NCBI RefSeq assembly: GCF_000429985.1
Contig: NZ_AUCX01000015.1
Span: forward strand, 1 to 64,000
DNA: 64,000 nt
Direction of reading: 5' to 3'
Source of the DNA: Maridesulfovibrio bastinii DSM 16055
GTDB lineage: Bacteria > Desulfobacterota > Desulfovibrionia > Desulfovibrionales > Desulfovibrionaceae
Shown: positions 8,805 through 17,486 of the stretch, piece by piece
Layout of the letters: every line of letters begins with the position of its first letter
Position numbering within the stretch: position 1 is the stretch's first letter
Made by a program: the position numbers and the translations under genes
Notes under the pieces: model-generated
Database searches by the model: none
Seen by the model: only the letters and a program-made list of their open reading frames with translations
What the model was told of the DNA's origin: nothing

Positions 8805-9491
8805 ATGGATAAAATTGAAGGAATAGTTAAGATATTAAAGTCTGATGTTAATTTAAATCTGGCCCCGGATCATGCAATTGAAGATCTGGCCAGATATGCC
8901 GAGAGGCGCTATTTTCAGAAAGGTGAGTATGTCTTTAGAGCTGGAGAGGACTCCGATTATTATTATGCTGTTGAGAAGGGCAGGATAATTCTATCAAAAG
9001 AGGCCCCTTCAGGTAGGATTTTTACTTATGTCATCGCTGTTCCGGGCATGACCCTTAACGCCGTTACCTGTTTTAAACCTCAGGTAAGATTTTTTTCAGC
9101 CAGAGTTGCCGAGAATTCAACTGTAATTGCTGTTCCATGCGAAAAATTCAGAAAATGTGTGCTCAAATATCCTGAAGTTACCGCAGGTATTCTTAATTAT
9201 CTTGGCGGCATGATCGATGCTGCCTATACTCGAATCCTTGATATTATTGATGAAAGTGCTGAGACAAGAGTTCTGAATGCTCTTGCTATGCTTTGCTCGC
9301 GAATAGGAGAGGATTTGCCTCTTACCAATAGTGATGTTGCTGAAATGACAGGCGTTTCAAGAGAAACTGCTGCCAGAGTTATTTCCAGACTTCAGGAAGC
9401 AGGGCTTATTTCAAAAATGCGGGGAACTATAAAAGTACTGGATAAAGCGCGTCTTGAAGAACTTTCAACCAGTCCTTTTTTTATTCTTTAA
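8805..9491 (+). CDS. Crp/Fnr family transcriptional regulator
   Basis: 228 residues: N-terminal cyclic-nucleotide-binding-like beta barrel (about 25-125, with FRAGEDSDYYYAVEKGRI), dimer helix, and C-terminal HTH with TNSDVAEMTGVSRETAARVI as the recognition region. There is no N-terminal cysteine cluster like Fnr, so it is not an Fe-S Fnr. The ligand is unknown. It follows the glycosyltransferase by 40 nt, but a shared transcript is uncertain. Confidence 0.88.
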   Translation: MDKIEGIVKILKSDVNLNLAPDHAIEDLARYAERRYFQKGEYVFRAGEDSDYYYAVEKGRIILSKEAPSGRIFTYVIAVPGMTLNAVTCFKPQVRFFSARVAENSTVIAVPCEKFRKCVLKYPEVTAGILNYLGGMIDAAYTRILDIIDESAETRVLNALAMLCSRIGEDLPLTNSDVAEMTGVSRETAARVISRLQEAGLISKMRGTIKVLDKARLEELSTSPFFIL

Positions 9492-9782
9492 TTGTTTTTA
9501 TTGATGAACAGTGACCGCCGTCATTGTTGCCGGTGTTTGATTTTGTATAAGTAAGAAGTCAGGGCTGGGTTCAAGGTCCTGATATTATATTATCTGAAAT
9601 CGGACGTTGATATGTTTTCGGCTTTATGCCGCAGGTTCTCAATATCTTGATAGCATACGTCTTAACCGTGATTTATTAACGGTTTTCAGGAGTTGTTGTA
9701 GTTTTTCTCTGCTGCTGTGCAGATAACAGCCGTCAAGGCTCAAGTTGGAAAGCAGGTTCATATCTGCTTAAGCGGGTTTCTT

Positions 9783-10100
9783 ATGAAAGGATATCTTGTT
9801 GTTTTTTTTACTCAGCAAAACCGCAAACATGGTGAAGTCTCTGTTGCATCTTTTATTCTTGAAGAAGCAAAGAAACTCGGTGTTCGCGGAGCTACTCTCT
9901 TTTCTGGTAAAGAGGGGTTCGGACATGATGGAAGATATCATGCCGATAATTTTTTTGAGCTCGAAGATCCGCCGGTTCAGGTCTCAATGGCTTTAAGTCC
10001 TGAAGAGTGTGATAATTTGTTGAATCTTTTTAACGAAGAAGGTTTGCGCGTTTTTTATACTAAATCAGAAATTGAATTTGGATTTACTTCAGAAAGCTGA
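9783..10100 (+). CDS. DUF190 family protein
   Basis: 105 residues with the DUF190 pattern: MKGYLVVFFTQQNRKHGEV, VRGATLFSGKEGFGHDG and a C-terminal VFYTKSEIEFG strand. The family has a PII-like ferredoxin fold and often neighbours CrcB/Fluc fluoride channels; none is seen here. The start is set at ATG 9783, matching the family N-terminus; a GTG at 9717 would add 22 unmatched residues. The 290-nt leader has a possible fold at 9719-9767. Function unknown. Confidence 0.75.
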   Translation: MKGYLVVFFTQQNRKHGEVSVASFILEEAKKLGVRGATLFSGKEGFGHDGRYHADNFFELEDPPVQVSMALSPEECDNLLNLFNEEGLRVFYTKSEIEFGFTSES

Positions 10101-10133
10101 CGATTAACTCCTTCGAGATTTATTTAATCTGAT

Positions 10134-10160
10134 GTACCGGCTCTGTTCCGAGGTCGGTAC
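10134..10160 (+). terminator. Hairpin between DUF190 and DUF554 genes
   Basis: GTACCG pairs with CGGTAC, with an inner CTC/GAG helix, followed 8 nt later by six Ts. It is a plausible weak terminator or attenuator ahead of the DUF554 gene. Confidence 0.4.
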
Positions 10161-10229
10161 TGTGTGCTTTTTTCGATCTTAAAATCAATACATAGCGGGC
10201 ATATCCGAGTGCCCAAGAGAAGGTTAGAA

Positions 10230-10940
10230 ATGATTGGTCCTCTCGTTAACGGCGGGGCCCTCCTAGTGGGGACTCTTGCCGGTGCTGCATTGGGGTCTAA
10301 GCTCAATGCCAATATTCGTGAAAGAATGCCTATGGTGTTCGGCTGCGCCTCCATGGGGCTTGGTGTGGCAATGATTGTTAAGGTTAAGCTTCTTGCTCCT
10401 GTTATTCTTGCAGTAGTTCTCGGCTCTCTTATCGGCGAAATTATCTGCCTTGAAAGTGGAATTCAAAAAGTTGCCGGCTTGAGCCGTTCCATTGTTGAAA
10501 AAGTTTTTAAACCTAATAATTCCATGAGCCCCGGCGAATTTTCAGACAGGTTTGTCGCTCTGCTGGTTCTTTTCTGCGTTAGTGGAACAGGTATTTACGG
10601 TTCAATGACTGAAGGTATGACCGGTGACCCGACACTGCTTTATGTAAAGTCGATTCTGGACTTTTTTACAGCTCCTATTTTTGCTTCATCAATGGGCATT
10701 TCCATAGGTGTTCTGGTTATCCCCCAGCTGGCTGTTCAGGGAACTCTGTACTATGCTTCAACCCTTATTCTGCCATTGACTACGCCTGATATGCTTGCTG
10801 ACTTTTCTGCCTGCGGTGGAATAATTATGCTTGCAACAGGACTTAGAATCTGCGGTATCAAACAGTTTCCTGTCGGCAATATGATACCTGCACTCCTTAT
10901 CGTTATGCCTTTGTCATGGCTGTGGAGCATGTATCTCTGA
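10230..10940 (+). CDS. DUF554 family membrane protein (YdfK/YqgA type)
   Basis: 236 residues with about seven hydrophobic segments. The N-terminus MIGPLVNGGALLVGTLAGAA is diagnostic of DUF554, as are FCVSGTGIYGSMTEG and IMLATGLRICGIKQFPVGNM. These are inner-membrane proteins with no assigned substrate. ATG 10230 follows GAAGG; longer forms upstream are unlike the family. A strong terminator follows. Confidence 0.88.
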   Translation: MIGPLVNGGALLVGTLAGAALGSKLNANIRERMPMVFGCASMGLGVAMIVKVKLLAPVILAVVLGSLIGEIICLESGIQKVAGLSRSIVEKVFKPNNSMSPGEFSDRFVALLVLFCVSGTGIYGSMTEGMTGDPTLLYVKSILDFFTAPIFASSMGISIGVLVIPQLAVQGTLYYASTLILPLTTPDMLADFSACGGIIMLATGLRICGIKQFPVGNMIPALLIVMPLSWLWSMYL

Positions 10941-10960
10941 TTTTTTTATTCCTGCCGAAA

Positions 10961-11000
10961 AAAAATCCCGCCACGGTCATTTGAACCGGGCGGGATTTTT
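10961..11000. terminator. Bidirectional intrinsic terminator
   Basis: AAAAATCCCGCC pairs with GGCGGGATTTTT, giving U tracts on both strands. It lies between convergent genes (DUF554 and the flavodoxin-ferredoxin fusion) and serves both. Confidence 0.9.
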
Positions 11001-11017
11001 TATGATCTTAATACCTA

Positions 11018-11815
11018 TTAAAAGAAGAAAACAGGTTCCTTGCGCTCTTTAAGGTTGGTATTTAAGCGTTTGGAAATATCCAGAATAGGTCCTTCTTTGA
11101 TGGAGCGGACATTTTCAGGGCATTCTTTGATGCATGCGCAGCAGCGGATACATTTGTTAATGTCGGTCTCCGAAGGGTTCTCCTTGCTTATTGCTTCAAC
11201 CGGACAGATATCTGCACAAACTCCGCATTTTATACAGTCATCGTTTACGGCAATGAAGTCGAGCGGAGCTTTGGGCGGACGCTCTTTGTAAGGAGTGTTA
11301 CCCGGCACGGAAATATCACTACAGGATGAAGGGTCAAAAGATTCAAGTTTTTCTTTAATCTGGTTGCCGAACTCTGCTGCTTTCGCCAGATCTGATTCGT
11401 CCGGGCGATTTACAGCAACTGGAAATTCAGCTGTCGAGAATGAATGTTCTCCGATAAAAGCTGCACAGGCTACTGGTAAGGCACCATTTTCTTTTATTTT
11501 TTCTTTAAGCTCAAGAAGGGCGTCATCAAAATCACGGTTGCCGTACAGGGTGATGCATACCGCAGGAGATTTTTCGGCTTTTATAAGTTCAAGCCAGTCG
11601 TCCAGAACTCCCGGAAGCCTGCCGGCATATACCGGAACAGCTACAACAAGAAGTTCGTCAGCCGCAGTTTTTAAGGGCTTTTTACGAATTTCAGGTCTTG
11701 TAGCATCGAAAATTTCAATTTTTTTTATTCCAATTCCCTTGGCCACAGCACTGGCAATGGCTGAGGATGTTCCCGTGGGGGAAAAGAAAGCCAGTTTGGT
11801 TGATTTAAAATTCAC
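11018..11815 (-). CDS. EFR1-type flavodoxin-ferredoxin fusion
   Basis: 265 residues. The N-terminal half is flavodoxin-like with the FMN loop FFSPTGTSSA and PVYAGRLPGVLDDWL; the C-terminal half carries two 4Fe-4S motifs, CIKCGVCADICP and CIRCCACIKECP. Such EFR1 proteins are soluble electron-transfer modules in anaerobes, with unknown partners. It is monocistronic, with a 3' terminator shared with DUF554. The assignment is firm; the redox partner cannot be told from context. Confidence 0.88.
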   Translation of the reverse strand: MNFKSTKLAFFSPTGTSSAIASAVAKGIGIKKIEIFDATRPEIRKKPLKTAADELLVVAVPVYAGRLPGVLDDWLELIKAEKSPAVCITLYGNRDFDDALLELKEKIKENGALPVACAAFIGEHSFSTAEFPVAVNRPDESDLAKAAEFGNQIKEKLESFDPSSCSDISVPGNTPYKERPPKAPLDFIAVNDDCIKCGVCADICPVEAISKENPSETDINKCIRCCACIKECPENVRSIKEGPILDISKRLNTNLKERKEPVFFF

Positions 11816-12073
11816 TTAAATCTCCTTGGAATAAACACAGTGGTGCTTATCCCCGGGCTGTATCAAGCCCTAGTTTATACTCAAAGGTTCGGACATCCGC
11901 ATCGAACGCAGACAGTGCTTTCACAACTGTCTTAAACTTTAGTTCAGGTATCCTTCTCATAATAAGCTGAGATGTATTTCTATCTACAGCTCTATTATTT
12001 TAGTGTCAAAGAATGGCTGGAAATTTAAGTTTAATAATTAAAAAAAATATTGAACAGGTGATTACAAAAGAAC

Positions 12074-12115
12074 AAACCGGGTGATCATATAATTAATTAT
12101 ATGATCACCCGGTTT
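12074..12115 (-). terminator. 42-bp perfect palindrome in the 11816-12336 intergenic region
   Basis: Arms of 21 nt (AAACCGGGTGATC then ATATAATT, with the exact complement) meet without a loop, and T runs flank both ends. It probably terminates the trans-sulfuration gene 220 nt upstream on the minus strand, but the perfect dyad could also be a protein site. The rest of 11816-12336 holds a smaller hairpin at 12287-12319 and nothing else I can name. Confidence 0.6.
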
Positions 12116-12336
12116 TTGGGAAAACAATCAATTTAAATCTGTTATCTTCGGTTCAGCTTTTTTACGATTTTGGCTGTTTATTCCTGTCTGTAACAAACAG
12201 CGGACTTTATAAAAACCGTTTTGACTATGAGCGGAAATCCGTGCAGTAATCAGTGCTAACAGATTAAAATATTGTTTTTTCAGGGGGAGTATGAAGGTGC
12301 TCTGAGAGCCTTCATACTCACTTCCCTTTCAGATAT

Positions 12337-13515
12337 TTAAGATAAAGCCTGATCGAGGTCAGCTTTGAGGTCTTCAACGTCTTCAATACCAACAGAGTAG
12401 CGGATCAGACTTTCGGGTATACCCATTGCGGCGCGTTCTTCTGCGGTGCATTCTACATGGCTGGTTGTTGCCGGAGGTCCTGCGATTGTTTCAACTGAAC
12501 CGAGGTTTGCTGCGCGGCGAACAATTTTCAAACGGGTCAGACAGCGGCAGGCATCTTCATAAGTGTTGCCTTTGACCATAAAACTGAGCATACCGCCGAA
12601 ACCGCTCATCTGCTTTACAGCTACGTCATGTCCGGGATGGTTTTCAAGGCCGGGGTAGAAGACACGCTCGACACCGGGATGGTTTTCAAGGAATTTTGCA
12701 ATTTCCATGGCATTTTCATTCTGCTTTTCAACACGCAGTTTGAGGGTCTTCATACCGCGAATCATGAGGTAGGCAGCCATTGGGTGCATGGTTCCGCCAA
12801 CGATTTCACGATAAGCATAAATCTTGGAGATAAGCTCTTTGGAACCGGTGATGATTCCGCCGAGAGCATCAGCATGACCGCTCAGATATTTAGTTGCACT
12901 GTGCAAAACCAGATCAGCTCCGAGTTTAAGCGGATTCTGATTTATGGGAGTTGCAAAAGTATTATCAACTATAACTATTGCTCCAGCAGCTTTGCCGGCT
13001 TTAGCCAGTCTTTCAAGGTCGAGGATTTTAATAGTCGGGTTGGTCGGGGTTTCAAGATACAGAATCTTGCAGCCCTTTGCTACTTCAGCTTCTATCGCAT
13101 CGAAATCTTCTGTTTCACAAAGAGTTACGTTCACGTTCTGTCTGGGCAGAAATTCGGTGAACAGTCTGTTGGTTCCGCCGTAGGTATCCTTTACGGAAAC
13201 AACACGGTCTCCCGGTGCCAGAAGAGAGAAAAGGGTGTTGGAAATGATAGCCATTCCGGTTGAAGCGCTTGTTGCTGCTTCTCCACCTTCAAGCTGGCGC
13301 AGTTTTTCTTCAAAAACCGAAACAGTCGGGTTGGTGTTACGGCTGTAGATGTGTCCGGCCTGTTTGCCGAGAGCTACGTCCATCCACTGTTCCATGTCGT
13401 CATAGCCGAAAGAAACACTGTGAACTACCGGAGTCTGTGTTGCGTTGCCTTCAAAAAGTCTGTCTTCGCCGGCCCAAACGGTTTTTGTGCCAAGCTTGCA
13501 ATCTGTCTTGCTCAT
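12337..13515 (-). CDS. PLP trans-sulfuration enzyme (cystathionine gamma-synthase/lyase family)
   Basis: 392 residues, a normal length for the MetB/MetC/MGL family. The PLP lysine lies in HSATKYLSGHAD (K209), with YSRNTNPT, KDTYGGTNRLF and ETPTNP as cofactor-phosphate and substrate contacts. Members perform gamma-replacement or elimination on homoserine esters, cystathionine or methionine, and the exact reaction cannot be read from sequence. The start follows AGGAG. It lies 204 nt downstream of the Lrp gene that closes the ectoine operon. A role in ectoine breakdown is not indicated. Confidence 0.85.
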   Translation of the reverse strand: MSKTDCKLGTKTVWAGEDRLFEGNATQTPVVHSVSFGYDDMEQWMDVALGKQAGHIYSRNTNPTVSVFEEKLRQLEGGEAATSASTGMAIISNTLFSLLAPGDRVVSVKDTYGGTNRLFTEFLPRQNVNVTLCETEDFDAIEAEVAKGCKILYLETPTNPTIKILDLERLAKAGKAAGAIVIVDNTFATPINQNPLKLGADLVLHSATKYLSGHADALGGIITGSKELISKIYAYREIVGGTMHPMAAYLMIRGMKTLKLRVEKQNENAMEIAKFLENHPGVERVFYPGLENHPGHDVAVKQMSGFGGMLSFMVKGNTYEDACRCLTRLKIVRRAANLGSVETIAGPPATTSHVECTAEERAAMGIPESLIRYSVGIEDVEDLKADLDQALS

Positions 13516-13719
13516 GAATATCTCCTTTCCATAAAATTAAATTTTATGATGTTTTGCTTTATTAAGTTGTAATAAATTCTTCATTCAAACGGTTTTCGGG
13601 AGGGCTTTGTGCCAGCCGGATTTCCCCTTGAAGATTTATCTATGCTACTCCAGCTTTCACCAATGGTGTGTTTGAATTTGGGTGATTTTGCCTGTGTTTT
13701 TTCGGTCAGAATGCTTTTG

Positions 13720-14214
13720 TCAGGATAAATCCTCTGCAAGTGAAGTTACAGGCGGAGCCGAGACTTCTTTGACCGGCTTGGTAACAATATAACTGAAATA
13801 TCTGTCCACACCCACGTTGCTTTCCAGCAACTGGTCCATGAAACGCTGGTATGAGTTTACGTCTGCCGCCACGACCTGCATCATATAATCCACTCCACCG
13901 CCTGTAGCCCAGCATCCGGTTATTTCGGGCATAGTCAGCACAGCTTTTTCAAATTCTTTAAAATCTTCACTGCGATGTCTTTTAAGAGTGATTTCAACCA
14001 TTACCGTAGTGGTTGGAGATATCCGGTTCAAATCAATACGGGCCTGATACCCGGTTATGATTCCGGCTTCTTCCAGTCTGCGCAGTCTTTCCCAGGTGGC
14101 GGTGGGAGAAAGATGCACCGCTTCGGCCAGCTTTACTTTGGTGATGCGACCATCTCTTTGAAGAACATCAATAATTTTGAGGTCATAAACATCAAGTTTA
14201 AGCGAGGTATTCAT
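13720..14214 (-). CDS. Lrp/AsnC regulator of the ectoine cluster (DoeX-like)
   Basis: 164 residues: N-terminal HTH (KIIDVLQRDGRITKVKLAEA, then LSPTATWERLRRLEE) and a C-terminal RAM ligand domain with GCWATGGGVDYMMQVVA. Ectoine catabolic clusters of Halomonas and Ruegeria carry a small Lrp/AsnC gene (doeX or asnC) next to doeA/eutD, as here. The effector is probably an ectoine-derived amino acid such as diaminobutyrate, by analogy. It is separated from doeA by a stable hairpin, which may give it separate mRNA dosage. Confidence 0.85.
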   Translation of the reverse strand: MNTSLKLDVYDLKIIDVLQRDGRITKVKLAEAVHLSPTATWERLRRLEEAGIITGYQARIDLNRISPTTTVMVEITLKRHRSEDFKEFEKAVLTMPEITGCWATGGGVDYMMQVVAADVNSYQRFMDQLLESNVGVDRYFSYIVTKPVKEVSAPPVTSLAEDLS

Positions 14215-14239
14215 AATTCTCCCTTATTTAGTTCTGTTT

Positions 14240-14270
14240 CCGCCCGCCGGTTATGAATCCCGGCGGGCGG
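14240..14270 (-). other. Intercistronic GC hairpin between doeA and the Lrp gene
   Basis: Perfect 11-bp arms CCGCCCGCCGG and CCGGCGGGCGG with a 9-nt loop and no U run. It likely protects the doeA mRNA end or partially stops transcription before the regulator gene. Confidence 0.6.
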
Positions 14271-14276
14271 ATTTAA

Positions 14277-15467
14277 TTATTTTTTCACAAACAATTGACG
14301 GGGAAGATTGGCAAGCGGTTCCCCTCCGTCAGGGGTGATCACGATACTTTCGGTGATCTCAAGTCCCCATGAATCCTGCCAGAGACCGGTCATGAAATGG
14401 AATGTCATGTTGTTCTGCAGTGGGGTTTTGTCTCCACGGCGGAAGCTCATTGTTCTTTCGCCCCAGTCTGGAGGGTAGCTCAGTCCGATGGGATAACCGG
14501 TGCGGTTGTCTTTGGTTATGCCATAGCGGTCAAGAACATTGAAAAATGCCAGAGCGACATCTTCGCAGGTATTGCCCGGCTTTGCCGCTGCCAGACCTGC
14601 GTCCATACCTTCAAGAATGGCTTTTTCGGCTTCTATGAAATAGTCCGGGGGTGTTCCGAGAAAAACTGTGCGGGAAAGAGGGCAGTGATAACGGCGGTAG
14701 CAGCCTGCAATTTCGAAAAATGTACCCATTCCGCTCTGCATTGGTTCGTCATCCCATGTGAGGTGAGGAGCGGATGCGTCAGAACCTGAAGGCAGCAGAG
14801 GAACAATGGCCGGATAGTCACCGCCTGCTCCGTCAACTCCGCGGATAGCGGCATCGTAGATTTCAGCAACCAGATCACATTTGCGCATGCCCGGTTCAAC
14901 TTTATCCAGAATCCGCTTATGCATGGATTCGACAATGCGTGCGGCATTGCGCATATATTTTATTTCTGTTTCGGATTTCACCGCACGCTGCCAGTTAACC
15001 AGAGCTGTAGAATCCTTGAATGTGGCTTCAGAGAGGTGTGTGGTCAGGGTGGCAAATGCTTTTGCGGAGAAATAGTAGTTATCCATTTCAACGCCTATGC
15101 GGGCTTTATTCCAGCCTTTATCTTTAATTATCTGGGATAGGATATCCATGGGATGGATTTCCGGTGACTGGACATAATGGTCAGGGTAGCCGAAAAGCCT
15201 GTCATGGCTGAGCCATGTTGTACGCATTGCTCCGTTGCGGTCCTGTCCGCGGCCGAACCATACAGGATCTTCATCCAGAGGCAGAAGCACGCACTGGTGA
15301 ACATAAAAGGACCAGCCGTCATATCCGGTGAGCCAAGCCATGTTTGAAGGATCGGTCACCATAAGAAGGTCGATACCGGCTTTTTCCATACTGGCGCGCA
15401 CTTTTGCCAGTCTGGAATTATATTCTTCACGGGTAAAATACAGTGTTGGAGTGACGTTATCGCTCAT
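14277..15467 (-). CDS. doeA: Ectoine hydrolase (M24 peptidase fold, DoeA/EutD)
   Basis: Opens the ectoine ring to N-acetyl-diaminobutyrate. 396 residues: N-terminal creatinase-type domain (about 1-165; DLLMVTDPSNMAWLTGYDGW) and C-terminal M24 pita-bread domain with PGMRKCDLVAEIYDA and the late GLEITESIVIT. Ectoine hydrolases lack the full metal site of true M24 peptidases; here FEIAGCYRRYHCPLSRT stands where metal ligands would lie. It lies 9 nt after eutC in the canonical eutABC-D order, which supports the specific call. The start follows AAGGAG. Confidence 0.88.
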   Translation of the reverse strand: MSDNVTPTLYFTREEYNSRLAKVRASMEKAGIDLLMVTDPSNMAWLTGYDGWSFYVHQCVLLPLDEDPVWFGRGQDRNGAMRTTWLSHDRLFGYPDHYVQSPEIHPMDILSQIIKDKGWNKARIGVEMDNYYFSAKAFATLTTHLSEATFKDSTALVNWQRAVKSETEIKYMRNAARIVESMHKRILDKVEPGMRKCDLVAEIYDAAIRGVDGAGGDYPAIVPLLPSGSDASAPHLTWDDEPMQSGMGTFFEIAGCYRRYHCPLSRTVFLGTPPDYFIEAEKAILEGMDAGLAAAKPGNTCEDVALAFFNVLDRYGITKDNRTGYPIGLSYPPDWGERTMSFRRGDKTPLQNNMTFHFMTGLWQDSWGLEITESIVITPDGGEPLANLPRQLFVKK

Positions 15468-15476
15468 GATTTCTCC

Positions 15477-16469
15477 TTAAGCGTTGAATTGTGTTCCGGT
15501 TCCGAGAGTCCGGGCACGGTTTAATGCCAGATTGGCTATGGCGGTGTCCTGAACTCCTGTTCCGGTTAAGTCTGCAATAGTTATGGATTCTGATGAACAG
15601 CGTCCTGCGGCTGTTCCTGAGATGATCGCTCCCAGTTCACACAGGTTCTGTTCTGATTTTATAGTTCCGGCTTCAAGGGCGTGGTGTAATTCTCCAAGTA
15701 TTTCAGTCTGGCTGAGGGAATCCGCCGCATAAATATCTGTCGCGGCGATTGCCTTGGGGTCTATTTCATTTTTATGCCCGGCATCGGAACCCATTGCAGT
15801 TACATGCTGTCCGGGTTCGAGCATTTCTTTAAAAAATACAGGTGCTGTGGCAGGGGTGGCCGTGACGATGATATCCGCACCTTTTACAGCTTTTTCAGCA
15901 TCTGAATACGCAGTGATTTTTATGCCCAGATCTTCAGATAATTCTGCCGCTGCCAGCTGGGCTTTCTCTATCGAACGGGCCCATATTGAAGCTGTTTTGA
16001 TATCGCGGACAAGTTTCAGAGCCTTGAGCTGCAATCGTCCCTGTTCTCCGGCTCCCATAATCGCTGCGGTGGTGGAATTTTTCCGGGAAAGCCATTTGGC
16101 GGCTACAGCCCCTGCTGCGGCAGTTCTGACTGCTGTGAGATAGCCGTTATCAAGAAGGAGGGCTTCAGGTATTCCTGTTTTTGCGTTTAACAGAACCATC
16201 ATTCCGTTAAGGCTGGGCAGCCCTCGCTTGGGATTATCGAAAAAACCGGGACTGACTTTGATTGCAAAGCAGTCCATGCCGGGCATGTAGGCTGTTTTTA
16301 CATCAACCTCACCATTGTATTCTTCAATATCAAGACGAAGAACAGGCGGCATGACAGCCCTGCCGGAGGAAAGAGTTTTAAAGGCCTGTTCCACACAATT
16401 TATTGCGTTTTCATCCAGTTTTATGAATTTGCGGAGTTCCTGTTCCGAAAGAATTGTTATTTCGGCCAT
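15477..16469 (-). CDS. eutC: EutC, ornithine cyclodeaminase-like protein
   Basis: 330 residues of the ornithine cyclodeaminase/mu-crystallin family with an NAD-binding Rossmann core (AAIMGAGEQGRLQLKAL, then SIWARSIEKAQ) and GMDCFAIKVSPGFFDN. In ectoine/hydroxyectoine clusters EutC acts with EutA and EutB; roles in processing hydroxyectoine or diaminobutyrate have been proposed but the chemistry is not settled. It is 26 nt after eutB and 9 nt before doeA, within one operon. Confidence 0.87.
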   Translation of the reverse strand: MAEITILSEQELRKFIKLDENAINCVEQAFKTLSSGRAVMPPVLRLDIEEYNGEVDVKTAYMPGMDCFAIKVSPGFFDNPKRGLPSLNGMMVLLNAKTGIPEALLLDNGYLTAVRTAAAGAVAAKWLSRKNSTTAAIMGAGEQGRLQLKALKLVRDIKTASIWARSIEKAQLAAAELSEDLGIKITAYSDAEKAVKGADIIVTATPATAPVFFKEMLEPGQHVTAMGSDAGHKNEIDPKAIAATDIYAADSLSQTEILGELHHALEAGTIKSEQNLCELGAIISGTAAGRCSSESITIADLTGTGVQDTAIANLALNRARTLGTGTQFNA

Positions 16470-16495
16470 GATGATTTTCCTTTGTTCCTTTAGAC

Positions 16496-17482
16496 TTATC
16501 CCAAACTTAAATCAGGGGTTTCACCTGAAATGATCCGTAAGTGGAGTTCCGTAGCAATATTTTTCCCGGAACAGATGACTACAGTCGGACCGCTTATTGA
16601 AATTTTTTCGGCGAGAATCGCAGCCACGCCAACGGCTCCAGCTCCCTCAACAATTTCTCCATGCTCTTTGTAAAGATAACGGATACCAGCGGCTATTTCC
16701 GCTTCCGTCAGGAGAATGGTGTCATCCAGCAGGTCGCGGACCATGGGAAAAGTGTAGCGGTTATCAAGGCCGATTCCGCCGCCGAGTGAGTCGGCCAGAC
16801 TTGGGAATTCCTCAACCTGAACAGGTTTTCCAGCTTTAAGGCTTTCATACATTGCAGCCCCGTTTTCCATTGTCAGACCGCTTACTTTGATTTCAGGAGC
16901 AATGTTTTTGACGGCAAGAGCCACTCCCGCGGCCAGCCCTCCGCCTGACAAAGGTGTCAGCACTTCCATTGCCTGTGGACAGTCTTCCATACATTCAAGC
17001 CCAAGCGTTCCCTGCCCTGCAATGACATCAGGGTGATCAAAGGGCGGGAGCATGATCATTCCTTTTTCAGAAACAAGGCGCTCAACTTCAAGCTGGGCCT
17101 GATCCTGACTTTTTCCGGTGATTCTGACTTCCGCACCAAGTGCTTTCACAGCTTTTATTTTATTTTCCGGTACAAGCTCGGACATGCAGATGACACATTT
17201 TACGCCGCTTTTACGGGCGGCATAAGCAAGAGCCCGGCCATAATTTCCGGTGGAAACTCCGACCACACCTTTCTTCTTGTCTCCATCTGAAAGTGAGAGG
17301 ACTGCGCTTGCAGCCCCGCGAAGTTTAAAGCTTCCGGTAAACTGTTGAAATTCATATTTTAAATAAACATCATGTCCGGTTTTCTCGCTGAGTCCTTCAG
17401 AGCGGACCATGGGGGTGCGACGGATGATATTGCGGGTTATATTGCGTGCTTTTAATACTTCACGCATGCTTACTTCTGGCAT
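16496..17482 (-). CDS. eutB: EutB, threonine dehydratase-like PLP enzyme
   Basis: 328 residues, fold type II. The PLP lysine is K53 in FTGSFKLRGA; SGGGLAAG is the phosphate-binding loop, and VGVSTGNYGRALAYAA is the SxGN region. It resembles threonine/serine dehydratases, but the operon places it with EutA and EutC in the hydroxyectoine/ectoine route, where an elimination on the substrate is proposed. It starts 4 nt after eutA, so translation is probably coupled. Confidence 0.87.
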   Translation of the reverse strand: MPEVSMREVLKARNITRNIIRRTPMVRSEGLSEKTGHDVYLKYEFQQFTGSFKLRGAASAVLSLSDGDKKKGVVGVSTGNYGRALAYAARKSGVKCVICMSELVPENKIKAVKALGAEVRITGKSQDQAQLEVERLVSEKGMIMLPPFDHPDVIAGQGTLGLECMEDCPQAMEVLTPLSGGGLAAGVALAVKNIAPEIKVSGLTMENGAAMYESLKAGKPVQVEEFPSLADSLGGGIGLDNRYTFPMVRDLLDDTILLTEAEIAAGIRYLYKEHGEIVEGAGAVGVAAILAEKISISGPTVVICSGKNIATELHLRIISGETPDLSLG

Positions 17483-17486
17483 TTTT

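Noticed and set aside
12287-12319. GAGTATGAAGG hairpin as terminator of the trans-sulfuration gene
   Set aside because: On the minus strand it is followed by CCCCCTGAAAAAAC, not a U run, so a terminator role is doubtful.
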